Origin: Aggregatibacter sp. 2125159857
GTDB lineage: Bacteria > Pseudomonadota > Gammaproteobacteria > Enterobacterales > Pasteurellaceae
Length of the DNA stretch: 64,000 bases
NCBI RefSeq assembly: GCF_017798005.1
Contig: NZ_CP072548.1
Span: 1,860,001 to 1,924,000 of the forward strand
Direction: 5' to 3'
Shown here one piece after another: positions 28,429-38,166 of this stretch. Each line of letters begins with the position of its first letter. Within the stretch, counting starts at the first letter, position 1. Below the pieces are notes generated by a model. It was not told where the DNA came from and ran no database searches. It saw nothing but the letters and a program-made list of their open reading frames with translations. Made by a program: the position numbers and the translations under genes.

Positions 28429-29451
28429 ATGAGCATTACAGTTAAACAAATTATTCTTCATCAAATTATCAAGGCAGAGCCGGAAGGCGACAATCTGCCA
28501 CCATTAAGCTGTGTTCTGCGTGAACAATTATTAACCATCACCCCTGAAGTAGAGCAAATGATGTTGCAATTACATCAGGGTTATCAAAATAAAGCCAAAG
28601 CATACGGAGTGTTTCAAGAATCTTCGGTGTTTGCCCAATGCCTTAACCGATTGTTGGAAAATGAACTGGATTTTCTGCCCTTCAGCCACGAAGCAACCCA
28701 TTTATTGCTTGCCGAATTGGGGAAATATCACTTTGCCGACAACGGTACGTTAGTGTTATGCCAATATAATTTCTTGGCGACCGATTACTTATTTATTGCG
28801 CTGTTGGACAGTCGTGTCAGTATGTTAGTCAACGATCAGCTGGAAATTCAACGCACAGAATATCTCGATATTACGCAATTTGACATTGCTGCTCGTATTA
28901 ATTTGACGGATTTACAACTCAATGCCAATTCCAATCGTTATCTCACCTTTATTAAAGGACGCGTAGGACGCAAGATCGCCGATTTTTTTATGGATTTCTT
29001 AGGCGCAGAAGAAGGGCTCAATCCACAAGTACAAAACCAATGCTTATTACAAGCGGTGAGTGATTACTGCGTACAAGGCGAACTCAATTCGGAGCAAACC
29101 CAAGCTGTGAAAAAGCAGGTGTTTGAATACTGTAAAGGTCAAATAAATAGCGGTGAGGAAATTACGTTGACGGAACTTTCCGATACGTTACCAACACTCA
29201 ATCAGCAACCTTTTGTTGCATTCACACAAGAACAAAACTATGGATTGGAAGACAGTATTCCACCAATTCGCACCGCACTTAAATCGTTAACCAAATTTTC
29301 CGGCTCAGGCAAAGGCATCACCATCAGTTTTGATGCGGAATTATTAAATCAACGCATTCTTTGGGATGAAACTACCGATACGTTGACGATTAAAGGATTG
29401 CCGCCAAACTTGCGAGATCAATTACAACGCCGGCTAAAAGAAGAGAATTAA
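28429..29451 (+). CDS. yejK: Nucleoid-associated protein YejK/NdpA
   Basis: This 340-residue member of the NdpA family is found on the nucleoid in E. coli and can modulate topoisomerase activity in vitro. The N-terminal [18 protein letters not shown], the central [22 protein letters not shown] and the C-terminal [19 protein letters not shown] are characteristic. The length is close to E. coli YejK (335). It heads a plus-strand run with bamE, cpxR and cpxA, and diverges from yejL-yejM. Confidence 0.93.
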   Translation: MSITVKQIILHQIIKAEPEGDNLPPLSCVLREQLLTITPEVEQMMLQLHQGYQNKAKAYGVFQESSVFAQCLNRLLENELDFLPFSHEATHLLLAELGKYHFADNGTLVLCQYNFLATDYLFIALLDSRVSMLVNDQLEIQRTEYLDITQFDIAARINLTDLQLNANSNRYLTFIKGRVGRKIADFFMDFLGAEEGLNPQVQNQCLLQAVSDYCVQGELNSEQTQAVKKQVFEYCKGQINSGEEITLTELSDTLPTLNQQPFVAFTQEQNYGLEDSIPPIRTALKSLTKFSGSGKGITISFDAELLNQRILWDETTDTLTIKGLPPNLRDQLQRRLKEEN

Positions 29452-29516
29452 TTTGGCAATTAATTAAACTTTCGGTATCATCATTTTTCATTATTTACAG
29501 AGGATAAAAGGCAAAA

Positions 29517-29933
29517 ATGCAATTCAAATTTATTGTCACTACATTAATTTTTGCATTGAGCGTGACCGCTTGTTCCAGAATTAACAAAGTGGTCTATCGT
29601 ATTGATGTGCCACAAGGCAATTACTTACAAGCCTCCAGCGTAGCACAACTCAAAACCGGTATGACAACTCAACAAGTTCAATATTTACTAGGCACGCCGG
29701 TGTTAGTTGATCCATACAGTAGCAATACTTGGTACTATGTTTTCTTACAACAAAAAGCCTACGAAACGCCGGAGCAACATACGTTAGTAGTTAATTTCGA
29801 TCAAAAAGGCACCGTGAGCCACTTTGATTTAGATAAACCATTACCGAATGAAGAGCAAGCGGCCCCAAATAACACAATTATTAATGCGCCTGAAGCGCCG
29901 CAAAAACGTTGGTGGCAATTCGGCAAAAAATAA
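29517..29933 (+). CDS. bamE: Outer membrane assembly lipoprotein BamE
   Basis: This 138-residue lipoprotein has a lipobox at SVTAC (Cys19). The BamE/SmpA fold is recognisable from NYLQASSVAQLKTGMTTQQV, YLLGTPVLVDP and WYYVF. It is part of the BAM complex that inserts beta-barrel proteins into the outer membrane. A Pro/Asn-rich tail of about 30 residues follows the domain and ends KRWWQFGKK. cpxR begins 31 bases later, so an OM-assembly factor is coupled to an envelope-stress regulator. Confidence 0.94.
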   Translation: MQFKFIVTTLIFALSVTACSRINKVVYRIDVPQGNYLQASSVAQLKTGMTTQQVQYLLGTPVLVDPYSSNTWYYVFLQQKAYETPEQHTLVVNFDQKGTVSHFDLDKPLPNEEQAAPNNTIINAPEAPQKRWWQFGKK

Positions 29934-29964
29934 TTCGCAATAAACCATGAATCAGGGGATTGTT

Positions 29965-30663
29965 ATGGCAAAAATTTTACTTGTTGATGACGATGCAGAA
30001 TTAACGGATCTTTTATCGCAATTATTAGAATTGGAAGGGTTTGAAGTTAATGTCGTACGCAACGGTAGAGAGGCGCTAACAGCACTTGATAGAACCTACG
30101 ACTTAGTATTGCTCGATGTCATGATGCCTGTTCTAAACGGCATCGAAACCCTACAACAAATCAGAAAAAACTTTTCGACGCCGGTGATTATGCTAACCGC
30201 GCGTGGCGATGAAATTGATCGCATTGTGGGACTAGAACTTGGTGCGGATGACTATCTTCCTAAGCCTTTTAATGATCGTGAGTTGATCGCACGAATTAAA
30301 GCGATCTTAAGACGCGTCGATCAAGCCAATAAAATGGCGACACAGACTGATGTTGAGAAAATTGAATTTGCCGGTATTACGTTATATCCGGGAAGACAAC
30401 AAGTGCTCGCCGGTGATCAGGATTTAGAGCTCACCGGAACAGAGTTTGCCTTGCTGCTCCACTTGATTAAAAATCCCGGTATCATTGTGCCTAAAGAAGT
30501 CTTAAGCGTTGAAGTGCTTGGAAAAAAACTGGCTTCATTTGACCGCTCAATTGACATGCATATGTCTAATTTACGCAAAAAATTACCTCCCCGTTCAGAT
30601 GGCTTACAATGGATGAAGACCTTAAGGGGGCGTGGGTATTTATTAATCACTGAAAAACAATAA
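29965..30663 (+). CDS. cpxR: Envelope stress response regulator CpxR
   Basis: This 232-residue OmpR-type response regulator has a receiver domain (residues 1-115) with acidic pocket DDD at 8-10, phosphoacceptor Asp51 in LVLLDVMMPVLNG and Lys in YLPKPFNDRE. The winged-helix domain (about 130-232) is LTGTEFALLLHLIKNPG to TLRGRGYLL. It responds to misfolded envelope proteins through CpxA. The start at 29965 is favoured by AGGGGATTGTT; an in-frame ATG six codons earlier lacks one. A terminator-like hairpin separates it from cpxA. Confidence 0.94.
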   Translation: MAKILLVDDDAELTDLLSQLLELEGFEVNVVRNGREALTALDRTYDLVLLDVMMPVLNGIETLQQIRKNFSTPVIMLTARGDEIDRIVGLELGADDYLPKPFNDRELIARIKAILRRVDQANKMATQTDVEKIEFAGITLYPGRQQVLAGDQDLELTGTEFALLLHLIKNPGIIVPKEVLSVEVLGKKLASFDRSIDMHMSNLRKKLPPRSDGLQWMKTLRGRGYLLITEKQ

Positions 30664-30670
30664 ATCCTCT

Positions 30671-30698
30671 AAGGCTATATTGATATAGCCTTTTTTCA
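30671..30698 (+). terminator. Terminator-like hairpin between cpxR and cpxA
   Basis: GGCTATA (30673-30679), loop TTGA, TATAGCC (30684-30690), then TTTTTT. It occupies most of the 45-base gap and leaves no clear ribosome binding site for cpxA, whose ATG is 12 bases after the T run. Confidence 0.8.
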
Positions 30699-30708
30699 TT
30701 TTAAAATT

Positions 30709-32136
30709 ATGCAAAAGCAAAAGTTTACATTTAATTCTCTGACTATCCGGATCTTTCTCTTTTTCTGGCTGACCTTATTTATCTTGTTACTTTTCATTTT
30801 TCTTCTTCCCTATTTTGATGCACATGTTTATTCCAATTTAAAAGAAAATGAAATTCATCGATATGAGAATAAAATTGAATCCGCCATTCAGCATGATCAA
30901 TTTTCAAAATTACTCAATGGCGATATTATCTTTCCAGCTGAATTTTTTAGTGATCACCCGATATTAGTCTCTCATAGCGGTCAACTTCTAGGCATGTTAC
31001 CGGACGAAGAAAAAGCCATTAGACAATTCATGTTCAATAACCCTGTTCAAGTAAAACCGTTAAAGCGGATTTATGGCAATTCCCAAATCGTAGGCCCTTT
31101 TCCGATTAAACTAGGCGAACAAGACGCAACGTATCAATGCTTTTTTATTAATCGAATTAGTGCACAAAAAGAAATCCTCACTTATATTTTCGAACGTCCT
31201 ATTTTTCTGATTATTTTAGTCATTCTGATTTCCTCGCCTCTATTGTGGTGGCTTTCACAAAGTATCGGCGGTCCGATACGCAATTTACAGCAAGCCGCAA
31301 ATGCCGTTGCAATGGGACATTTAACCATCGATAAAAACTTAGAGAAGAAAGGACTACTGGAATTACGTCAAGTTGGACAAAGTTTTAATCGAATGACACA
31401 ATCATTGGAAGACGTTTTAAATAACCAGCGCACATTACTTTCCTCGATATCACATGAATTACGAACACCATTAACGCGCTTACAGCTTGCAACTGCTTTA
31501 TTGAGAAGACGATTAGGCGAAAATGAAAATATCCAGCGCATTGATACGGAAGCCCAACGCTTAGATAAAATGATCAATGACTTATTACAATTATCAAGAC
31601 AACAACTCAATAGCCATTTAGGTAGAGAAATTTTTGAAATCGCTGCTTTATGGGAAGGCATACTAGAAGATGCGGAGTTTGAAGCCGAACAGAAAAAGAT
31701 TCTGTTTCTTAGCAATCTCTATATTTTCCATTCGGAGAATTATCGCATCAACGGCAATCTCGAACTCCTTCAAAGTGCGGTCGAAAATGTGATTAGAAAT
31801 GCCTTAAAGTACACTTCTTCCAAGATCGTGATTCATTTCTATATTGAAAACCACGAATTAGTGATTCTCACAGAAGATGATGGTGCCGGATTACCCGCAG
31901 AAGAATACGAGAAAATTTTCAAACCCTTTTATCGAGTAGATGAAGCAAGAACACGAACCACCGGCGGAACCGGTTTAGGGTTATCCATTGTTGCACATAC
32001 CATTAAAAGTCATCATGGACGTGTTTGGGCAAATCGAAGTCGGTTAGGTGGACTGGCCGTCACCTTAAGTATTCCTCTTTGGCTCGGCGAAGTAAATTCT
32101 GCTACGACAAATAACAAAACCCAATCTGATGCTTAA
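30709..32136 (+). CDS. cpxA: Envelope stress sensor kinase CpxA
   Basis: This 475-residue histidine kinase has membrane helices at about residues 12-36 and 165-185 with a periplasmic sensor between them. A HAMP domain follows (about 186-240), then the phosphoacceptor His in SSISHELRTPLTRLQLA, and an ATPase domain with NVIRNALKYTS (N box) and TGGTGLGLSIV (G box). It pairs with cpxR immediately upstream. The ATG lacks a good ribosome site and follows a terminator-like hairpin, so CpxA is probably made at a lower level than CpxR. Confidence 0.93.
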   Translation: MQKQKFTFNSLTIRIFLFFWLTLFILLLFIFLLPYFDAHVYSNLKENEIHRYENKIESAIQHDQFSKLLNGDIIFPAEFFSDHPILVSHSGQLLGMLPDEEKAIRQFMFNNPVQVKPLKRIYGNSQIVGPFPIKLGEQDATYQCFFINRISAQKEILTYIFERPIFLIILVILISSPLLWWLSQSIGGPIRNLQQAANAVAMGHLTIDKNLEKKGLLELRQVGQSFNRMTQSLEDVLNNQRTLLSSISHELRTPLTRLQLATALLRRRLGENENIQRIDTEAQRLDKMINDLLQLSRQQLNSHLGREIFEIAALWEGILEDAEFEAEQKKILFLSNLYIFHSENYRINGNLELLQSAVENVIRNALKYTSSKIVIHFYIENHELVILTEDDGAGLPAEEYEKIFKPFYRVDEARTRTTGGTGLGLSIVAHTIKSHHGRVWANRSRLGGLAVTLSIPLWLGEVNSATTNNKTQSDA

Positions 32137-32163
32137 TTGACAACGGGCATCAGATTGGGTTAA
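32116..32163 (-). terminator. Hairpin spanning the cpxA stop, between cpxA and galU
   Basis: AACCCAATCTGATGC (32118-32132) pairs perfectly with GCATCAGATTGGGTT (32147-32161). The left arm lies inside the last codons of cpxA. The T-rich run is on the minus strand (TTTTGTTATTT), so it chiefly ends galU, while also protecting the cpxA 3' end. Confidence 0.75.
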
Positions 32164-32203
32164 GTATCTTCAGGATAAATCAATTTAGACGAAACAAGAC
32201 GGC

Positions 32204-33094
32204 TTATTGAAATGATGAAGTCAATGCTTTTAAGTAAGATTTAAACTCATCACCCAGTTTATTGTGATGTAAGCCATATTCTACGAAGGCTTTCATATAC
32301 CCAATTTTATCGCCGCAATCATAGGAAATGCCGGTCATATGGAACGCTTCCACCGTTTCTTTTTCAATTAACATATCAATCGCATCGGTTAATTGAATTT
32401 CATCACCAACGCCAACCGGCGTTTTTTCCAGTAAATCCCAAATTGCTGCAGAGAAAACATAACGCCCCACGACCGCTAAGTTAGATGGCGCATCATCAAC
32501 ACTCGGTTTTTCCACAATGCTATTAATTTTTGCACTTTCACCCGGTGGAATTTCAACGCCGCCACAGTCAGCAATACCGTAGCTACTTACAGCCTCCAGT
32601 GCAACAGGGCTGACCATAATTTGACTGGCTTTGGTTTGATTAAAGCGTTTTAACATGGCCGCGAGGTTTTCTTTTTTCTGATTAGCTGAAAATTCCGCCA
32701 ATAACACATCAGGCAAGATCACCGCAAAAGACTCATCTCCGACTAACGGACGACCACATAATACCGCATGCCCCAAGCCTTTTGCATTCCCTTGGCGAAC
32801 ATGCATAATGGTGACATCTTTTGGCACAATAGAACGGACTTCTTCCAAGAGCTGGCGTTTTACCCGTTTTTCTAACATCGTTTCCAACTCGAAAGAGGTA
32901 TCAAAATGGTTTTCGATAGCATTTTTAGAAGAGTGAGTAACCAATACAATTTCTTTAATACCTGCAGCAACACATTCATTAACAACATACTGAATAAGTG
33001 GTTTATCCACCAGCGTTAACATTTCCTTTGGAATTGCCTTTGTTGCAGGCAACATACGTGTGCCTAAGCCGGCCACAGGAATAATTGCTTTCAT
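32204..33094 (-). CDS. galU: UTP-glucose-1-phosphate uridylyltransferase
   Basis: This 296-residue nucleotidyltransferase makes UDP-glucose for LOS/LPS and capsule sugars. The N-terminal [26 protein letters not shown] is the nucleotide-binding signature, [15 protein letters not shown] is typical, and [10 protein letters not shown] lies near the C-terminus. The chosen start at 33094 has AAGGAAAATAAAT upstream. The frame is open 13 codons earlier, but that part crosses the upstream terminator. The gene stands alone between two hairpins. Confidence 0.96.
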   Translation of the reverse strand: MKAIIPVAGLGTRMLPATKAIPKEMLTLVDKPLIQYVVNECVAAGIKEIVLVTHSSKNAIENHFDTSFELETMLEKRVKRQLLEEVRSIVPKDVTIMHVRQGNAKGLGHAVLCGRPLVGDESFAVILPDVLLAEFSANQKKENLAAMLKRFNQTKASQIMVSPVALEAVSSYGIADCGGVEIPPGESAKINSIVEKPSVDDAPSNLAVVGRYVFSAAIWDLLEKTPVGVGDEIQLTDAIDMLIEKETVEAFHMTGISYDCGDKIGYMKAFVEYGLHHNKLGDEFKSYLKALTSSFQ

Positions 33095-33111
33095 ATTTAT
33101 TTTCCTTAATA

Positions 33112-33155
33112 TAAAAAGACCGCACCTTTCCACTTCAAAAAAGTGCGGTAAGTTT
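33112..33155 (-). terminator. Imperfect USS-pair terminator upstream of galU
   Basis: GACCGCACCTT (33119-33129) and AAAAAGTGCGGT (ending 33149) form a stem with one mismatch, with T runs on both strands. It ends minus-strand transcripts arriving from the csrA side. Confidence 0.65.
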
Positions 33156-33247
33156 TTTATGAATTTCTACTGGCGAAATAAAGCGTATCTTTCGTTTGCA
33201 AGTTGAGTGTTAATTTACCTTATGAAAGGAATACATCCACACTACGA

Positions 33248-33516
33248 TTAACGCATGACGATTAAGTCCGATATCATTGTCGGATTGTTGTTTATAGTCA
33301 GTTTAATACCGCCATTGTTTTTCAAAATGATGTAGCAAAATAGACGTCCTCTGTCCCCGTTTCACCAAAATCAATTACATTAACACCGGAATTCAATAAT
33401 CCATTTGTTACCGTATTTTTTAGTTCTTCACTCGTTAAACGAACATCACCGGCAACGACAACAATTTTGAGCCTAAAAAGCCACCCATATACACGACCTA
33501 TACGATAAACAATATC
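33248..33516 (-). pseudogene. Decayed N-terminal fragment of phosphomannomutase/phosphoglucomutase
   Basis: On the minus strand a frame with no start reads DIVYRIGRVYGWLFRLKIVV, then VVAGDVRLTSEELKNTVTNG and LLNSGVNVIDFGETGTEDVY, then FATSF and a stop. This matches the N-terminal part of ManB/CpsG-type mutases (DVRLSSE...GLxDAGVxVxDIGMTGTEExYFAT). After a frame shift the similarity continues as LKNNGGIKLTINNNP, where intact enzymes have the active-site GGIxVTASHNP; the phosphoserine (ASHNP) is lost. No start, one stop, one frameshift and the absence of the C-terminal three quarters mark it as a relic. It may come from a lost capsule or O-antigen locus. Confidence 0.75.
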
Positions 33517-33611
33517 CTATAAAGTTCACTTGAACAAACATAGGCATTACACGCCTTTGGTAAGTCAATTGACTTATAACCGACTTACTTCAACTGCTCA
33601 TAAAATAAAAT

Positions 33612-33797
33612 TTACGATACTTTGTTTTCATCCTTAGTTTGATGAATACGCTGGTAAATTTCTTCTCTATGAACAGAAACATCCTTCGGGGCTTGTACGC
33701 CAATTTTTACTTGGTTGCCTCGTATATTAAGAATCGTGATAGAAACATCATCGCCGATGAGCAAGCTCTCGCCAACTTTACGGGTTAAGATCAGCAT
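33612..33797 (-). CDS. csrA: Carbon storage regulator CsrA
   Basis: This 61-residue RNA-binding post-transcriptional regulator begins [20 protein letters not shown] and includes the RNA-contact segment [12 protein letters not shown]. It binds GGA motifs in mRNA leaders and represses or activates translation globally. GAGGAG precedes the start. It follows alaS on the same strand, the standard gamma-proteobacterial order. The 139-base gap to alaS contains a perfect palindrome. Confidence 0.97.
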   Translation of the reverse strand: MLILTRKVGESLLIGDDVSITILNIRGNQVKIGVQAPKDVSVHREEIYQRIHQTKDENKVS

Positions 33798-33886
33798 ATA
33801 AACTCCTCACCTTTTATAGTTTATTTCCAACTTCCCTATTTTGCTTCCAACATCCCTATAAAACATTAAACAATACTTTGTACTTT

Positions 33887-33910
33887 GGCACTTATGACAT
33901 CATAAGTGCC
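33887..33910. repeat. Perfect palindrome between alaS and csrA
   Basis: GGCACTTATGA-CA-TCATAAGTGCC is an 11-bp inverted repeat with a 2-base centre. There is no T run on either side, so it is not a standard terminator. It could be an operator or a cruciform/RNA hairpin in the csrA leader. Confidence 0.7.
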
Positions 33911-33936
33911 GACGATTAATTAACAGGAAACAAAGA

Positions 33937-36561
33937 TTATAAATTTGCTTTTAACCAATCAGAGCAAACAGATAATGCTTTGTTGATATTTTGCGGTTCA
34001 GTACCGCCAGCCATCGCCATATCAGGTCGACCACCGCCTTTACCACCAACTTGTTGAGCCATTAAATTCACAAGCTCACCGGCTTTCACTTTGGCTGTTA
34101 GATCCTGAGTTACGCCAACAATTAAGTTAACTTTTTCATCCAATGCGGAAGCAAACACCACGACGGCAGAGCCTAATTGATTTTTCAGGCTATCAACCAT
34201 TGCGCGTAAAGACTTCGCTTCAATACCATCAAGTTGCTGCACAATCACAGAAACACCATTAATTTCGACCGCACTTTGCGCTAAGTCATTACCGGCCTGA
34301 AGTGCAGCTTTTTCTTTTAATGTTTGTAACTCTTTCTCAACTTTCTTACATTTATCTTGCAACAGAGAAATCTTATCCGTAACGGAATTCACGTCCGATT
34401 TCAGTAATTCGGCGCTTTGATTCAATAAAGTTTGTTGATGTTGTAACCATTCAATCGCCGTTTCGCCGGTAATCGCTTCAATTCGGCGAATACCTGCTGC
34501 TACAGCGGTTTCTGTGACGATTTTAAATAATCCGATATCTCCCGTGCGTTTTGCATGAATACCACCACACAACTCAATAGAGAAATCACCCATCGTTAAG
34601 ACACGAACTTGTTCGGAATACTTCTCGCCGAATAACGCCATCGCACCTTTTGCTTTTGCGGCTTCCAACTCCATAATGTCGGTTTGGATTGGATTATTTG
34701 CTCTCACTTGCTGGTTCACAATACGTTCAACTTCAGCTAACTGTGCTTTGCTAATTGCTTCATGTTGAGCAAAGTCAAAACGTAATAACGTATCGGAAAC
34801 AAGTGAACCTTTTTGCGCGACATGTTCACCTAATACTTGACGTAATGCAGCATGCAACAAGTGTGTTGCGGAGTGATTTAACGAAATGCGTTGACGGCGA
34901 ACATCGTCAACCACTGCATTTACAGACTGCCCAACAGATAAACTCCCTTGTGTGAGTTCACCAATATGACCAAATACCTGACCATATTTTTGAGTGTCTT
35001 TTACGTCAAAACAAAAACCATTGCCTTCTAAACGACCGATATCTCCAATTTGTCCACCGGATTCTGCATAGAACGGCGTATTATCTAAAATAACTACGGC
35101 ACTTTGACCTGCTGAAATCGATTCCACTGGATTTCCCTCATGGAAAAGTGCGGTCACTTTTGCCAGTGTTTCTGACTCGGTATACCCTTCAAAACGGGTT
35201 GTCCCGTCAACACGGATTACACTGTTATAGTCCATGCCGAATTGGCTTGCCGATTGTGCGCGAACGCGTTGCAATTCCATTTCACGCTCGAAACCTGCTT
35301 CATCAATCGCAATACCACGCTCACGGCAAACATCTGCAGTTAAATCCAGTGGAAAACCATAGGTATCATATAACTTGAACGCCACTTCACCGGACAAGAT
35401 ATTCTCTTTTACGTTGGCCAACGCTTCATCCAACAAGGTCAAACCCCGCTCTAAGGTGCGAGCAAATTGTTCTTCTTCCAAGCGCAAGAATTTTTCCACT
35501 GTCGCTTGATGTTTTTTCACTTCTTTACCCGCTTCTGCCATCACATCAATCAGTGTTGGGACGAGTTTGTAGAAGAATGCTTCTGTTGCACCGAGTAAAT
35601 GCCCATGACGTACGGCACGACGAATAATACGGCGAAGCACATAACCACGACCTTCATTGGAAGGCACGACACCGTCAGCAATTAAATAAGCGCAAGAACG
35701 AATATGGTCGGCAATAACACGCAATGATTTATTGGCTAAATCTTTCTCACCGGTTAACTCTGCCACTTTGGCAATTAAGGTTTTAAAAATATCAATATCA
35801 TAGTTGGAGTTGACGTGTTGCAATACCGCACTGATTCGTTCCAAGCCCATACCGGTATCCACGGATGGTTTTGGAAGTTTCTCCATTGTGCCGTCAGCAT
35901 GGCGGTTAAATTGCATGAACACGATGTTCCAGATTTCAATATAACGGTCACCATCCTCTTCAGGAGATCCCGGAGGCCCCCCCCAAATATGATCACCATG
36001 ATCGTAGAAAATCTCCGTACAAGGACCACAAGGGCCGGTATCACCCATTTGCCAGAAGTTATCCGAAGCATAAGGCGCACCTTTATTGTCACCGATACGA
36101 ATAATGCGTTCTGCCGGAATACCGATTTCTTTATGCCAAATGTTATAGGCTTCATCATCGGTTTCGTACACGGTCACCCATAATTTTTCTTTCGGTAACC
36201 CTAACCACTGTGGAGAGGTTAAAAACTCCCAACCGTAATGAATCGCATCTTGTTTAAAATAATCACCGAAACTGAAGTTTCCTAACATTTCAAAGAAAGT
36301 ATGGTGCCTTGCGGTATAGCCCACATTTTCTAAATCGTTATGTTTCCCCCCGGCACGCACACAACGTTGTGCAGTGGTTGCTCGGGTATAAGGGCGTTTT
36401 TCTAATCCTAAAAAAACATTTTTAAATTGGTTCATCCCGGCGTTGGTAAATAATAATGTCGGATCATTATCCGGAACGAGAGAACTGCTTTCTACAACCT
36501 GATGTCCTTTACTATGAAAGAAATCCAGATATGCTTGTCGAATTTGTGCTGTTGTTTTCAT
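33937..36561 (-). CDS. alaS: Alanyl-tRNA synthetase
   Basis: This 874-residue class II synthetase has the catalytic domain first ([28 protein letters not shown], motif 1 region; [20 protein letters not shown]). The editing domain carries the zinc ligands in [14 protein letters not shown] and [15 protein letters not shown]. The C-Ala domain ([13 protein letters not shown]) is last. Full length for the family. ATG at 36561. It is followed by csrA on the same strand. Confidence 0.98.
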   Translation of the reverse strand: MKTTAQIRQAYLDFFHSKGHQVVESSSLVPDNDPTLLFTNAGMNQFKNVFLGLEKRPYTRATTAQRCVRAGGKHNDLENVGYTARHHTFFEMLGNFSFGDYFKQDAIHYGWEFLTSPQWLGLPKEKLWVTVYETDDEAYNIWHKEIGIPAERIIRIGDNKGAPYASDNFWQMGDTGPCGPCTEIFYDHGDHIWGGPPGSPEEDGDRYIEIWNIVFMQFNRHADGTMEKLPKPSVDTGMGLERISAVLQHVNSNYDIDIFKTLIAKVAELTGEKDLANKSLRVIADHIRSCAYLIADGVVPSNEGRGYVLRRIIRRAVRHGHLLGATEAFFYKLVPTLIDVMAEAGKEVKKHQATVEKFLRLEEEQFARTLERGLTLLDEALANVKENILSGEVAFKLYDTYGFPLDLTADVCRERGIAIDEAGFEREMELQRVRAQSASQFGMDYNSVIRVDGTTRFEGYTESETLAKVTALFHEGNPVESISAGQSAVVILDNTPFYAESGGQIGDIGRLEGNGFCFDVKDTQKYGQVFGHIGELTQGSLSVGQSVNAVVDDVRRQRISLNHSATHLLHAALRQVLGEHVAQKGSLVSDTLLRFDFAQHEAISKAQLAEVERIVNQQVRANNPIQTDIMELEAAKAKGAMALFGEKYSEQVRVLTMGDFSIELCGGIHAKRTGDIGLFKIVTETAVAAGIRRIEAITGETAIEWLQHQQTLLNQSAELLKSDVNSVTDKISLLQDKCKKVEKELQTLKEKAALQAGNDLAQSAVEINGVSVIVQQLDGIEAKSLRAMVDSLKNQLGSAVVVFASALDEKVNLIVGVTQDLTAKVKAGELVNLMAQQVGGKGGGRPDMAMAGGTEPQNINKALSVCSDWLKANL

Positions 36562-36697
36562 TTATAAGCCTTAAACTTTAACGTCTTTACTTAACTATTT
36601 ACAAATTACTGCGTAACTTCCTATTCTTGCATATTTTTTATATTTATAGAAAAACTTTTTACGAAACCATTTCTCTTTTCTTAAAAATGAAGAAAAC

Positions 36698-36745
36698 AAA
36701 ACCGCACTTACGCTCTAACTTCGTGAAGTGCGGTTATTTTTTTCT
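36698..36745 (-). terminator. USS-pair terminator after uspA
   Basis: AACCGCACTTA (36700-36710) and GAAGTGCGGTT (36725-36735) form the stem, with TTTTTTT on the plus side and TTTTGTTTTC on the minus side. It lies just downstream of the uspA stop (minus) and upstream of alaS. Confidence 0.8.
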
Positions 36746-36773
36746 GCCTTTAATAACAGGTGAGCTTTAACAA

Positions 36774-37199
36774 TTATTCTTCACGAAGAGGAACAACAAG
36801 CATATCAATCTTAATGGAGTTCATCACTTGACGAGTTGAAGACATCAACTTACTCCAAAAATCTTGGTGATGTCCGGTCACAAGCAAATCCACATCATAT
36901 TGTTCAATCGCATCTGATAGAACTTGCCCTAAATCACCACTCCCACTTAATTTCTCACTCACCGGATACCCTGCTTGTTCAGCTAATTGCAACAATGTTT
37001 GTTGAGTTTCGCTGGAAATCCGATCCTGCATGGAGACCATATTGACATCGATCAAACCTGTATAAAGATCCGAAAAGTTCACATCTACATGGATGATGGA
37101 TAATTTCGCATCATGCCGCCGTGCAACACCAACGGCTTTTTTCAAAAGAACCGGACTTTCTTCTGAAAGATCTACTGCAACTAATACATGTTTGTACAT
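36774..37199 (-). CDS. uspA: Universal stress protein A
   Basis: This 141-residue UspA-domain protein starts [22 protein letters not shown] and has [19 protein letters not shown]. The C-terminal motif is [26 protein letters not shown]. UspA proteins are induced in stasis and protect against stress; the UspA subgroup does not bind ATP. GGAG precedes the ATG. It is monocistronic, with a USS-pair terminator. Confidence 0.95.
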   Translation of the reverse strand: MYKHVLVAVDLSEESPVLLKKAVGVARRHDAKLSIIHVDVNFSDLYTGLIDVNMVSMQDRISSETQQTLLQLAEQAGYPVSEKLSGSGDLGQVLSDAIEQYDVDLLVTGHHQDFWSKLMSSTRQVMNSIKIDMLVVPLREE

Positions 37200-37446
37200 A
37201 ATCGACTCCTTATCTGATCAGGGTTATTTTTTGTCATTCACATAATAGCACCGTCATATAGGAAAAAATATGCGTCAGATCACATTTTGAGAAAAACATT
37301 GATTTTTAATTAACTAAAAACAACCTTACCGCTTTGAATCTCCTCTAAAATAAGGTCAGTTATCTGCCTGCAATGAACAAAACTAATACGATTTGCTTAA
37401 TCTCTATTCGAATGCGCCAAAAATAGTTTTTTTCATAAAAAAAGAG

Positions 37447-37475
37447 TTGACGAGCAAAAGCAATATCCGCATAAT
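37447..37475 (+). promoter_or_regulatory. Promoter of the tRNA operon
   Basis: TTGACG (37447-37452) and CATAAT (37470-37475) are 17 bases apart, followed by the GC-rich discriminator ACGCCGCGC typical of stable-RNA promoters under stringent control. The first tRNA starts 37 bases after the -10. Confidence 0.8.
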
Positions 37476-37511
37476 ACGCCGCGCAAAGTCAATGAGATAA
37501 TGCAAATGAAT

Positions 37512-37588
37512 GGCTATGTAGCTCAGTTGGTTAGAGCACAACACTCATAATGTTGGGGTCACAGGTTCGAATCCCGTCATAGCCACCA
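37512..37588 (+). tRNA. tRNA-Met (elongator, anticodon CAT)
   Basis: This is a 77-nt cloverleaf with CCA encoded. The acceptor GGCTATG pairs with CATAGCC, the anticodon loop is CTCATAA and the T arm has GGTTCGAATCC. The first base pair (G-C) and the body match elongator Met rather than initiator tRNA. Confidence 0.93.
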
Positions 37589-37593
37589 TAGTT

Positions 37594-37678
37594 GCGGGAC
37601 TGGCGAAATTGGTAGACGCACCGGATTTAGGTTCCGGCGCCGCGAGGTGTGTGGGTTCAAGTCCCTCGTCCCGCACCA
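37594..37678 (+). tRNA. tRNA-Leu (anticodon TAG)
   Basis: This is an 85-nt class II tRNA with a long variable arm. The acceptor GCGGGAC pairs with GTCCCGC, the anticodon loop is TTTAGGT, and CCA is encoded. It starts 5 bases after tRNA-Met. Confidence 0.95.
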
Positions 37679-37706
37679 TTTATTTCATTGATATCAACAT
37701 AGTTGT

Positions 37707-37781
37707 TGGGGTATCGCCAAGCGGTAAGGCACCGGGTTTTGATCTCGGCATCCCTAGGTTCGAATCCTAGTACCCCAGCCA
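37707..37781 (+). tRNA. tRNA-Gln (anticodon TTG), copy 1
   Basis: This is a 75-nt tRNA with CCA encoded. The acceptor TGGGGTA pairs with TACCCCA, and the anticodon is in TTTTGAT. It is followed by an identical copy. Confidence 0.95.
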
Positions 37782-37819
37782 TACTATTTTCAAACTCTCA
37801 TTTCTTATTAATATTCTAT

Positions 37820-37894
37820 TGGGGTATCGCCAAGCGGTAAGGCACCGGGTTTTGATCTCGGCATCCCTAGGTTCGAATCCTAGTACCCCAGCCA
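37820..37894 (+). tRNA. tRNA-Gln (anticodon TTG), copy 2
   Basis: Its sequence is identical to the copy at 37707-37781, separated by a 38-base spacer. Tandem identical Gln tRNAs suggest local duplication and gene-dose demand for CAA codons. Confidence 0.95.
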
Positions 37895-37998
37895 TACACA
37901 CTTTCATCTTATTTTCCCATACGCTTAGTTTTCAACAAGCTATCGTTGATGTGATCTTGATAAATCCCTTGCCCTTCCTTAGCAAAATAGATAGACTG

Positions 37999-38082
37999 AA
38001 CCCCGTTATTAGTCGGGGTGCTTTGTGCTGAGATCATACCCGTGAACCTGATACAGTTAATACTGACGTAGGAAACTAACGA
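37999..38082 (+). promoter_or_regulatory. TPP (THI-element) riboswitch upstream of thiD
   Basis: The hallmark parts are in order: GTCGGGGTGC near 38012, GCTGAGATCATACCCGTGAA near 38028, CCTGATACAGTTAATACTGA near 38047 and CGTAGGAAACTAACG at the 3' side. This RNA binds thiamine pyrophosphate and usually blocks translation in gamma-proteobacteria. Here it would control thiD-thiB-thiP-thiQ. Confidence 0.95.
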
Positions 38083-38166
38083 GAAAATCATACTTCCTTT
38101 CTTTTTCTCCACATCTTCTTCATTCGTCATTATTGCTGATTATCTTTTTTCATTAAAAAAGGAACA

